Source of the DNA: Nymphaea colorata
Taxonomy: Eukaryota > Streptophyta > Magnoliopsida > Nymphaeales > Nymphaeaceae
DNA: 64,000 bases
NCBI RefSeq assembly: GCF_008831285.2
Contig: NC_045140.1
Location: 21,760,370-21,824,369 of the forward strand
Direction: 5' to 3'
Numbering within the stretch: position 1 is the stretch's first letter; every line of letters starts with the position of its first letter. The translations under genes were made by a program, and so were the position numbers. A model generated the notes under the pieces. The model made no database searches. It saw only the letters and a list, made by a program, of their open reading frames with translations, and had not been told where the DNA came from. Below, in pieces: positions 26,111 to 37,722 of the stretch.

Positions 26111-27441
26111 TGTACTGTAGAAACAGAACGAGCAAAAATGAGTAGCCACTGTTGCTCTTTGCTGCACAGATAAAGCAATGTGGGAAGTAACGTTCTGGAT
26201 GGTTCATTACTTTCCATATGGTCAGTTATAAAATGGCGAAAGATGTGAACGTCTCATTCTAGTAAGGTTTGGTGACACGCGATGGGGATTAAATACTGAA
26301 AACTGACTTTTCAGTTCTCGGGAATCGTTTAATTTTGAGATGAATCGATCCATCTGACGTCAGAGAGGTAAATGGATCATATCTTAGTCCAGTAAAATGT
26401 TTATAATAATTTCATTTAATTTCAAGAGAGCAGTCTCAACCAAGGGGCAATTACTCGTCTTGCTCGGCCTGGGAACGGACCCGTGTTCACTGTTGGAAAT
26501 TCATGGAAGGGAAATTCCGTCCTTTTAAAAATGCCAGGAGAAAAACTTGGAAAACAATAATGGTGTCCTTTCAGAAACCAGTACGTATCTATATAGCTTG
26601 GTTCATTTGTGTTGTTCTGCAAGAAAGAAAACCAAATTAACCCTGTGATGCAAGTTACCAGATTCTTTATAAATGAGATGCCACGCCACTACCTTCATCC
26701 AATCTGAAGGTGAAATGCTTTTAACCTCCATTCTTCATAACTGTCATTAGGAACGAGCTTGGGCATTTCCCACATATATAGTAATACAAAGATAGGAGTT
26801 CCGTCGGGCTTTCGGCGGACTCTATGAGGAGTTCTGACGATTGAGGAGTCGGCAAGTATCCCAATTACTTTGATCCATAAACATGCAACGGCAATGTGCA
26901 GTGCGAGCTTCCCGTGCGATAGCATTCAGTGGCATCACTGAACGTGGGCGACGGGTACTAGTAACAGTTTTAAGGGCATTGATCAATACAGTTGAAAGAA
27001 GAAGTTAGGCCTAAAGCACCATAAGCGTACAGTCTCTTGGAACCCATAATCCTTTTTGGACCGAAGAAAAATATAAAAGATAAAAAGTTTTAAACAAGAA
27101 CGATTCATCGGTAAATCATGTTTACACGGCTTCTGAAGGACTTAAATTTGCTTAAAGCATGTCGTGTCAGAGGGGACATGCTTATCGCCTATTGGCTAAG
27201 CCAAGGGAATGAGTCACTAAAGAAAACCAAAGCAGATGAGAATATATGGAGCTTGTAAATGACATCCTTTCTTCAGCAACTGTCCTTTCAAGAATAACAA
27301 TTGCTGCGGATCAAGGTGATCATCAACAGCTCTTTTTCCTTTTCTGTATATTATAGACAACCAGCCAGCGAGCCCAAAAAAATACGGCCTACTGCTTGAG
27401 AGATGAACAAATATTAGACAGAAGAACACCCAGAACCCCCA
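26111..27441. other. ERF promoter and 3' flank of the channel gene
   Basis: About 1.3 kb separates the ERF start from the stop of the upstream minus-strand channel gene, so it must hold the channel 3' UTR and the ERF promoter and leader. Short open frames are present but show no domain. No repeat or RNA gene was recognised. Confidence 0.5.
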
Positions 27442-30400
27442 TCACCGGTCTTGCTCTCTCGGATCACCAGATGCAGCAGCACCTGGAACTGCTGGAAACT
27501 GCCCATCTTTTCCAGCAGGAGAATTATTTCCGTTGCGAAGAGCTGCTAACTCATTCTCCTTGATCTCGTCTTCAATTGGCAATGTCCTTTTGGATCCATC
27601 AAGAGCAACACCAAGTACAATGTTATCCTGCAAGGCAGACCTTGCTGTTGGAGGAGAAGCTGCTCCCTTCTCACCTTCAAGTTTGGCATGTGAAACTGAT
27701 GTGGTGGAACCATCCATCTTGTCGCCACTGTTATCAGACACTGTCGATACAGTCTTCTCAGCAACTTGTGTACTATCTTTTGGATTCAGTGCCGTTGAAT
27801 CTGGGGCCCCAGTGCCTGCTTTAACTGACTGTGAAGCTGTTGATGTGGATGGAATATTTGTTCCAGGAGTTGCATCAACTTTACCCTGGTCCCTTGCCTT
27901 CTTGTTACCCTGCTTGTTTTCAGAGCCACCCTGTGCCCCACCTTCAGATGATGCACTCTTGGCCTCAGGGTTCTGCGACTTTACATCATTCTCTTCACTT
28001 GTGCGAGTGGAACGTGCTTTTGCTCTGTCATCGGCATTACTCCTAGAACTTGGCTCAATTAGTAGGAATGGACGACTATTATTTACACCAGCCCTGGAGA
28101 TGATGGTCTCAGCAAATGGGATATTCTCAATGTCGGCATCACCATATATTTTCTGAACAGTCCGGATGGGAGTAGCAAGCCTTGCGCGATGATGGCTTAT
28201 AACTCTGAGGAGATCAAGAAGTATGGCTTCCTGTTTTTGCATCATGATAACCTCAAAAAGTTGTTCGACAAGAATATAAAAGAAAATGAATGAAATTTCA
28301 CTCATGGCTTACTTGAGTCGGATATCTTACCTTGACACACAGGTATTCCTCAAAATGTGATGTCTTCACAAAGCAAGACACGAGAATCTAAAGGAAAACG
28401 GAAGTACATTAGCATCCACGTTACAAGATTTTTCTATGTTCTTATTATAGAGTATGTTTGATTGTTAACATAACACACATATGGTAGACATAGGACAAAC
28501 CAAAATCAGAAGAGATGATAAATAGACCAAACTTAGTGTTCATTGTTAACATTGAATAGGTGGCAGAACATGGCTTGCAGATGAAAAAAAGGAAAAAAAA
28601 TTACCATTGATGACACAAGCAAGTGATTCAATTAAAATACAACCTCTAAGAAGAAAATATTCAGTGGTGACTTGTAATGTAATCTGCAGTTGATATTGGA
28701 GAATTTAGGAGATACCAGGCGACATTAAAGGACACAAGTTCCTTCAAGCAGTGACAGGCCATTGGCAAGATAACCAAGAAATCAATGCCTAGAATCCTAG
28801 ATCACAATCTTAACTTGTGGGCTAGATGAATGCCATTTCTTGAAACTAATAAAAAGTAAAAGCAAAATTTTATAGCATAAATCAGATATACAAATAGAAG
28901 CAGACCATTGTCGAGTTTGTTGCATGAATTTGTAAAGGTGGCAAACATTCCCACTTTCCATCGCATTCAAAGGACCAGTATTCTAAGCAGAGTTAACCTT
29001 TTCACCAGCTAAATATCAAGATAAAATCACTGGAATATAAAACTATACTGAATACTACGTTATCATGGTCGCCCAGGGTAACAACTGACTGTTTATGACT
29101 GTATGGAAAACAACTATCATATATTAAGTTATATAATATGACTAATAGTGATATAATCATATAGCGACAATCCATAACAGTCAATATTATATAATGTATA
29201 GTCATATGACAATAATAGGCACACCACCGCCTTGCATTGCATTAGCACTTGAACTTGGGAGATGACTTGCCTAGGCATCGCCTAGGTGTGCACATACTGA
29301 ATATTCAAATATTGTAAGTTGTTTGTTGTCACTATCACTTCAATTCTTTTCATTAGACAAGTTGTCACCAGCCAAATGATGTTCATATGCAATATGAATC
29401 ATACCAAAAGAGCCTGATTTTCTGGATCAATATTCTCTAGGAATACCCTTCTGTGCAATCGTTGCTGCTCCACCTGAGGATTCTTTGCCAAAACCTTTCG
29501 CATGTCTGCAACAATATTCTGAGAACCAAAGAAAATGTGCTGCTTAATCAATTGAACAATAATCGATATAGGAGTGAACACAAATGTGTATTACCCTTAC
29601 AGTAACATTATGCCAAGAACAATTCTGCGTAACAATGCTGACTTACATTAATCTTGTTCACATCCAAATGGCTGATTGCAAGGTGAGTCTTGATCCTCCA
29701 GTGAGTTTTCTGGCTGAGATTTCTCACAACATTTACAGTGAACTTATGGTTTGGAATGTGCACTGCCTCCCGATCATCACCCCTTATAATAGTTGGTGAC
29801 CACCAACCTACATGCTGAAACACAAGGAGGAATCAGTAGCGAAGATGTAAAAATATCACATGTAACTAATGGATACCTTTCATGGAGATGGAACCTAGAA
29901 CTTCACAAAAAGCACTTTCCATATCTGGTAATGACACCTAAAGAACTTGTTTGCAGAAATAAGGGTCTAGGTTGTTAAAGTTAATAGGTCTAACTCTGCT
30001 CATCTTAGTCAAAAATTATTTATGTCCTTCTTATTGTAATATGTTTCAACTTAGTTTACAGTTTTACCCCTTGTAAGTAAGGTCAGTCTTTTATTAACTA
30101 AGGGTAGTTTTGTATTTTACTGTCTCTACTAGAGTATTAGTTAGGGTTTTGTTTCCTACTGTTGTAATTTTTTCTTTTACACAAGAAGAGAATGACGTAA
30201 ATAATGCTGCTGCTGCTGATGTACTCTCGTGCAGATTGAAATAACATTAAATTTTCTTGTTTTTGATGTTTGGTTTTGTTGGATTTAACATAGGTGTCCT
30301 ATTAGAGCATTGGCACTGCGAGATAATTTCTGAAACTACTGAAGTTGTTTCCCAGCTTTTCTTCCATAACGATAAATACAAAGTTATATGGACATGCTGG

Positions 30401-33400
30401 AGAAGGTAAAAACAACTCCTGCAAAATGAACAAAATCTCCAACTGAAGTCACCAACCTCAACTGTACCAGAGACTTCATAGCCTTCAATCTTAGTTTGAA
30501 TCCATTCATTCAACACGAACGGCCTTGTTGCATGAATCATCACACTTGACAGAAAATTTGTGAATATCTGAAGGTAAAGAACAAAAACATTTTTTATAGA
30601 CACTACTAAGGAGATTTACTGATATGCAAGAAAAACAGATGATCCAGAATTGGAACACAATCTAGAAAAGAAGAAAATTGGCCACACCTCTCTGCCAGCA
30701 AGAGTAAGCAACACTGTCCCAAGACCTCCAGCAGTTAACCACTTCTGTGTTGAAAAACCCAGCAACTCCATGAATAAGGAAACTGCTGCAACCCAAACTG
30801 CAGTGTACACCGCTTTTCCAGCAAATTGGAACCCCATCTGAAACGAAGATATCAGCACAAGCAACAATCTAAGGGTCAATGTAAGTTGCTAAAGCCCAAC
30901 AAGGTTTAAATGTAGCTCAACCAGTCCAGATAGAGAATCCACCAGGAAAATAAAAACTGATTGCAGAAAAACCATGTTATCAGGTAACTGGGGGAAGAGG
31001 ACAAAGGTATGGGGTTTGTGTTCTGTTCTGGTTACAATTTGCAATATTTAGATTAAACAACAAGACACATAAGATATATTTAATCCATTTCATATGGCTC
31101 ATCGTCTTGTTTAATGAACATATAGTGCTATCTATCTATAGATTGTTAATATTTTTTGAAATTTGTTACTACCAAACTATCCAAAAAAAGAGGCACTGCC
31201 ATATGGCATCATATACAATAGCTTGCTCCCATTCAGTGTTTATTAAGGTAGAAGTTCATGCCTTCATGGTAGGAGCATGCCACACAGCTAAATTTGAATA
31301 AATCTTAACTTTGTAATTATTTTTATAATATAAGCAAGAACCTATGAAATAGAGCGGAAATTGACACAAGCAAAGAACAGATAGTTCCAGTTAACTAGTT
31401 ACAAAAGAAAGAAGGCATACGTTTCGAGCATCATCCAAGTCATTTGTCTCCATAAAAAACTTCTGTGTTTGTTGAATCAAGCTGCACACAAAGGAAATGA
31501 CACAGGAGAATTCAGCTTCAATGTATCAGTTATCTTTTTGGGCATATAATGTTAAGACTCAAGAAAAATAATCACCAAAATGTAAAGAAACTGGCAAACT
31601 GATAACAAAGCCCAAAAAACATAGAGATTTATGTGCATGTTTCTAGCTAAGACCTTAGTGGTTCTTGTTGGCAAATCAGGCAACAAGAACGATCGTGTAA
31701 CAACACAATTCAACACAATCACTGCTAGATGGAAGTTGCAAACCACATTCTCTTATATGCCACGTTGCAGGATTCAGTATTTAGAGTTTCCCAGTAACAA
31801 AAATCACAAAATTTATGAGTATATTTGTTGAAATGCAGTCCAAAGGACAAAGCATAAAACATAGTGAAAAATCTCTAAGTAACCAACTATTTGCTCCCTG
31901 TTCAACCTTTTAAAACCACCAAGCATAAGTGAATGCTTTACATCACTAGAGAACCAACAAACCATAAAATTCATTTTTATCATTTTGTTCACATAAATAC
32001 AAACCTTGAGAAGCAATATGCAAATGCTAACACTGTCGACAATGAACGGACAAAATTCACAAGGCGTTGCTTGACAGCTTGACTAGCTTCAGTAGGAAGG
32101 GTTACTGGGTCAAGCACCCTGCAAAGCATGGCATTATAGTAAGTTGAGTAAGAAAAAGGGAAAGTAACCAAAAGAGCTATTATCTTGGGAATGTATTTTA
32201 AAGCAAGATCTATGGCTTACCTACAGACAAGTGTTGCTCCAGTCCACAATAACAAAGGCTGAAGGTAGGAGGTAAGAACATAATTCGTCCTACTTTTTCT
32301 CCAACTATTGTCATTCCTCTGCAGGTGATTGTTATATTACATGAGCCTATGGCATTGGATGCACATTTTTCTTAAAAAATAAGAAAAAGCACATTAAATA
32401 TCTTACATGGAAGAAGATGCGACGAACAATACGTGCAACTGGTCCCAAGCCCCACAGAGAAAAAGCAATGACTCCAACTGCTGGAGCCAACTGAAGTAGA
32501 ATGGGACTTCTACTCAAAGCATTACATGACCTATACGGCATTTTAAAGATTACATGTAAATAAAAATAATTTTACTTGAAAAGATCCCAGAACATCAACA
32601 TTTAAATGTCGATAACGCCATTATAAGCTTGGTAATAAGTTAACCGTCAAATAAAAGCTAGCAGACCATCTAACAGGCTTTGAGAACTTCAAACAAGCCT
32701 TTAAATATTTGTGCATCAACAGATCAAGTTCGAAAAATATTTTGAAGTGAGCACAAAAACTCTGAGCAAAGAGCATAACCTTTCTTAACTTATTATGACC
32801 ACATAGTTTCAAGAATGGTGACCCAGCACTCAAAACCATTGGCATCTTATGATCTTAAACCTAGTTCATATCCAACATAATAAACAACTGGCAACACCCA
32901 GCAAAGTCAACTTATTCAGGTTAATTCAGATCAACTTTCTTTTGGTCCTTAAAAATAAAAGCAAGAAAGACAAATTGTGTTGCACAAAAAGGTTGTTACC
33001 TAGACAAAGCCAAAACAGCAGCTTTATAAATGGGAATCTCCTCACCCCGACCTGGCATGAAAAATGATCTGCAGGTGAGGATGCCATACTTAGGAGACAC
33101 ATGTATGGGTCTGTGAATCTGGTTCAGAAGATGTAGACTCCAAGTATCTGTCCTCTGCATAACAATGCACACATCTTCAAAACCCACCATAACAACAGAC
33201 CAAACTCAGCATAACTAAGAAACACAGACATCAAATGTCCATAAAGTGTATGAATTTCTAAGAAAGTAGATAGACCAAAGAAGTGAATAATATTAATGAT
33301 GGCCTCCGACAGCAAGATATGTTCAAAAAGCACAAAAAAGAGAAAATCCAGGTCAAAGCTTCAAGCATATAAACTGCCCCAAGTCAAACAGGTGTCCTTC

Positions 33401-34236
33401 TTCCTTATAACATTAACATGGGTATAGGTTCATCAAGAAACAAGATTGTAGCATCAGAAGCACATCTGGAGTTATGTGTTGATTATCTACCTAGCATGCC
33501 CATGGATTACTCGAACAATGCTAACATGGGGATTGATATATCATGGCAATCATGATCATCAAATATCAACCTTAGCTATTCCATAAAATGGATTTTTCTA
33601 CAAGGATTTCAAAAGAAGAGGTTCAAAAGGAAAACACGGTGCCTCTGTGTGTAAACAAAGAAAATGTAGAACAAAAGGCAAGGAAATGGCAGGTTTTCAA
33701 AGGTGTAAGGACTAATTTTGTTCTTCCACCCAATAATTTTCCCCTTTTTCCTTGGGAAGCCTTCATAAGTTGCCAATCAAAAAATTTGCATGCATAATAC
33801 TTAATAGAATTTAAAGTTAGATAGCCTTCTCCTCTTTTCTTCCAGTTTCCATTATCATATCAAATGATGCAAGTATTTGTCAGATCAAGATTCTATTAGC
33901 AGACGATTAGGTAATGCCCTTCAGAAAGAACTTTTCACCACAAGCACAACATGCAACAAAAAAAGTGCTTAGGCTTTATGATTGGGGTACTGTACCAAAG
34001 CTTGTGAAGAAAGAGGAGAACTCAATGAGTATAGCCGCCCATTTCCAACCAACCTCTGAAGAATTTCAAGTAACGTTGTCAGATTCCACCAACTACAAAA
34101 GAAACTGAAGATATAGACTCAAAGACATAATATTGGGTAAACAAATGCCACGTACCTTCAGTCTTATAGATTGTCTATGGTGCTTGCAGATGCCCAATTC
34201 ATAAGGAAATTGTAAAGAGCAACTAGCAGCCATCAT
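27442..34236 (-). CDS. MscS-like mechanosensitive channel, plastid MSL2/MSL3 type, 12 exons
   Basis: Exons in transcript order: 34236-34156, 33154-33000, 32509-32407, 32318-32221, 32118-32005, 31481-31421, 30837-30688, 30567-30457, 29814-29647, 29518-29405, 28387-28331 and 28230-27442, giving 666 aa. The N-terminus ([10 protein letters not shown], basic, Ser-containing) fits a plastid transit peptide. Hydrophobic segments occur near 82-105, 128-146, 166-184, 208-230 and 236-265. The last holds the MscS pore helix ([14 protein letters not shown], then [14 protein letters not shown]) and is followed by the MscS beta domain ([25 protein letters not shown] is split here as [16 protein letters not shown] and AVHIPNHKF). 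The C-terminal 180 residues are hydrophilic and low-complexity, except for a conserved-looking block near [17 protein letters not shown]. In Arabidopsis, MSL2/3 sit in the plastid envelope, relieve osmotic stress and affect plastid size and division. The length matches that family. A solo LTR lies in intron 8. Confidence 0.95.
29973..30290 (+). mobile_element. Solo LTR, 318 bp, with TAGGT target duplication
   Basis: The element begins TGTTAAAG and ends ATTTAACA; the terminal 7 bp (TGTTAAA/TTTAACA) are inverted, and the ends are TG...CA. The flanks are TAGGT at 29968-29972 and TAGGT at 30291-30295, a perfect 5-bp target duplication. No internal domain or second LTR is present, so this is the product of LTR-LTR recombination. 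The strand is assigned from the appearance of the sequence and is tentative. It lies in intron 8 of the MSL gene. Confidence 0.85.
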
Positions 34237-37200
34237 AGAGGAAGCATAAAGTACCAGCAATCACTTAAAGAATCGCCTACGTTCTTCAATCATAATTGAA
34301 GAAGACTTTATATTCAAGCCCACTGGAAGAGACGAACAAAATTTGAAGCAACCAGCGAATCCAAAGTTGTAAAAATCAACGTCTCTTGGAGCTGAAATCA
34401 GTCGTCAAATATAACCACCAACTGCAACTACAACCCAAATTCACAACTCAAGCCACTGCAGAAAGACTCAAAGCATCCAGATATACATCAATCATCAGTC
34501 TACCCCAAGATAACACGCAAAAATTATGGATCAAAACCAGATAAATATGAACTTCAATCAATAAATACTTAAGCATTGAATACTAAAAATTCACACACGC
34601 CTTTACAAACTCAATTATCCCTAATGATTCCATTAGTTTCGCAACTAAAATGAAGAGTGCGACAAATTCTAAGCAACCAAATTTCGACTAAAATGAAGCG
34701 TCTAAGCACACCTCAAATCAATCCGACAAGCGCGGACGGAGAAAAATCACAATTAAGACGGAAACTGCAATAAAATTTGATCAGAACTGTACATAACTCA
34801 ACATAACCACCGACCTCAAATGCACCACTTCAAGGAACCAATAAATTGGAACGCCTCCGCGAAGAGACCAGAATGATCAGAAAGGAAATCAAACGTAGAA
34901 TGTGTTTCAGAAGCCAATAAACTATAAAAGAAGAGAAACCACAATCTCTCACCTGAATAGCTCACCGACAGCCTCCACCAACCACGGTTACTTAACTAGC
35001 CATGGACAACAAAGGGAAAACCCTAAACTTTGACTTGGATCCTTCGGGAAAAGAAATCAAAAGCAAGACTGTAGAGAACAGGGAAATCCTTACTTACCAG
35101 CAAAAAAGGTGTCAGGAATCCCGTCCTTCCTCGATGTCCGCCCTGACCGGCAATCGGTCAGCAGTGAGCAGTTACCCTAGACGGAACGAACCAGAATTTG
35201 GGGACTTACCGAGACAAGAAGGACACCGGGAAAAAGGAGAGCGAGGGACAAGAGGTGGTTGGCGTCGTCGAGTTTGGGTGTCCCACGAAAATACTTCGCT
35301 TTTTTGTTCTTGTAATTGCAAAAATGGGGGAAAAAAATGAGGTGGTCAGTGCTCTTCTCTCGTCGTCTTTTTTTCTTTTCTTTTCTTTTTTTTTTCTCAA
35401 GAGGAAGGGTTGGTTTGACCTTTGCCCTTCACATTGGCATTAACCGTGGAACTTGCTTACTTTTAAAAAGCTTATGGAGAGGTGTCAAATTTTCTTCATA
35501 CCTCTAATTCAGTTGGTTTCCATTCTCATATCCGCTAAATGATAAATTCAGTGCTGCTGGATAGTTGTTAAATAGTTAAAATTTAAAAAACTATCGTTAA
35601 AATAATTATAAATCGTCACTAAAACTGTCATAAATTGTCGTTAATGTTAAGTTCACATAATCTCTTAATTTTGAAATAAAGAGGGATCCCACATAATCTC
35701 TTAACTTAGAGTCTCCGAGTTATAATTTAAAAGCAAAGGAGCAACTCTTCTAGGGTCCGACCTTTTCACAGACTAAAATTCAACTGAAATCCCCATATTT
35801 TTCTAGGGACATTTCCTGTTGTTTGATGGGGCAATGTAAATCCGTGCCAATTTCTCAGTATTTACCCCGCCCATCAAACGCCCCCAAATTTTTAAGTTGT
35901 TAACTTGAGCGCATATTTTCTTCAACATTAAAAGAAGAATCATGAAAAAATAAATGTGTTTGACAATTTAATATGTTTTTAAACAATTTAACGTACCCAA
36001 AATACTGCATGATTTATTTCTTTATAAAAAAATGATGGCTGGGGATCGCAGGTTTTTTTTTGTTTTCAGATCACGGTGGACTGAGTGACTCGTGTGGCAT
36101 GGGCTTGAGGATAGTGTGCACATCCTAGTGGCCTACGACTTTAAAACGCTGTTAAAGCCCTTGAGGCACAACTAAAAAACGTTTGCTTTGCATACAAGAA
36201 ACCGTGACTTTTTGTCTCTTTTCTCGTTCCATATTGTATTTTAGACGAAAAAGATTAAATATTAATTATACATGTAGCTTGTAGTGTCAAACCAATTACT
36301 TTTTACTACTTAGGAATTTAATCCAGGTAGATAACGTGCCCGTTTGACATTTTGGAAATTTAAAGCCATGTTAGCATAGAAATATAAAACAGAAAACTTG
36401 TTCGAATAGGAAAGGTGGTTTCTTATAGAAAATTATTTGTTTAATCCAATAATATAACAAGGCTGACATTCATACTTAATCTAAATATGATGGTCACTAT
36501 AAATTTTTTACTCTTTAACGGTTATTAGAAACATGCGCCTCTATTACAGACATATGAAGCTCTTCCACGAGTTAACAAACGTTATAAGGGACGCAAACGC
36601 TGGAAAACCACTCCCATAAATAAAAGTCGCAAGGACGCACCGCATGACAGCGTAGGCGTGAGCCAAGCTATGGTTGGCGACCATATGCATGGAGTGGAGG
36701 TCGAGAAAGAAGTTCCTGAACGGCATGCGAGGAGAAGCTTAGCCACACGAAAAACTGAGGAAAAATAAGCAAAGGAAAAGGTATCACGTGAAAGCTATTT
36801 CTTGACAATTCACCAAAAAAAATGTCTCCATCGCGCCTTCATGAGTAGAGATCAGATTGCCAACCGTTTCACTTTGTTGTTGTCTTTTGACTACAAGAGC
36901 ATTTCATGTGGCTATCAGTATACTTATTAAACTGACAACCTTAACAAAACATGTATGGTCTAAAATTGTTGTGCAACACAATCAGTTGTCTGGTGTGACC
37001 TTAATTTCACCTTAATTTGTGTGGAATTCTTGAGGCCCAACTCTTACCCTGTAATAAGAAGTAAACGTTCTGAATTTTAAAATTTCCGAGGCACAGACGA
37101 ACTTCCAAACGTTTAAAAGTTGGCCCCCATCGAACAAACTGAAGCACTCATGAGCACTGGGTGATTAGATGGGGTAGCGCAACTAAAATCATCCACTGTT

Positions 37201-37722
37201 TTTTTCTCTCTTTTCTTCATAGGGTCAAGCCCAAAGGCATTGCTTATGAAAAACGGAGACGGGTGTTGTGTGTGTAAAAAACTCCCACTTGACTTCAAGA
37301 TTGGTAGCCCAGCGAGTCATGGAATTGGGTTGTCAAGTTGAACACTTGCCTCTACGCAAACTCCAAATTTCTGCTAACACCCTTACAAATGATACATGGA
37401 TCAAGCTTACAACACAAGCAGTAGGTGTGTAAACAGATCGGATTCAGACAACCTAAGTAAAGACTGTCTGATTTTAGTTCAGCCCTGAAAGGAAAACCCT
37501 TGACCCAACCCCTTTAGGACCTTACAAACGAGGTGCTTCCTATGCAAGATAACAATTTTTTTTCCTCTTCCAACAGTCTAGCAAAATCAACATACTGATA
37601 CTCCAGGCATTTTGATTGGAACATGTCTCTGCTAGGACATCCAAATGACTCTGCTGGTTGAAATCTTGTTTCTGAAAAGTGCTGAGCCCCATAGGACCTG
37701 GCCTTTGGAGCAAGTGACCATT
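34237..37722. other. Leader of the MSL gene and intergenic DNA up to the prolidase stop
   Basis: The MSL gene probably has a non-coding first exon around 34.95-35.3 kb: minus-strand donor-like sites ATTCAG/gtgaga near 34954 and GCTG/gtaagt near 35100 are visible. A GC-rich patch at 35.1-35.3 kb fits a promoter-proximal region. A motif TGTCGTTAA near 35.6 kb is shared with 9.9 kb. The stretch 35.7-37.7 kb has only short, unrecognised open frames. The 3' UTR of the prolidase gene lies just left of 37723. Confidence 0.5.

Noticed and set aside
27533-28156. 207-codon open frame on the plus strand
   Set aside because: It is a shadow of the last exon of the MSL gene, which is supported by family alignment and splicing on the other strand.
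30290-30315. Possible retrotransposon primer-binding site after the solo LTR
   Set aside because: The resemblance to TGGTATCAGAGC is poor, and the perfect TAGGT duplication directly after the LTR shows that the flank is host DNA.
37307-37372. Possible further SINE or tRNA-like head (TAGCCCAGCGAG...)
   Set aside because: The A-box match is imperfect, the B box is weak, and no tail motif is shared with the other copies.
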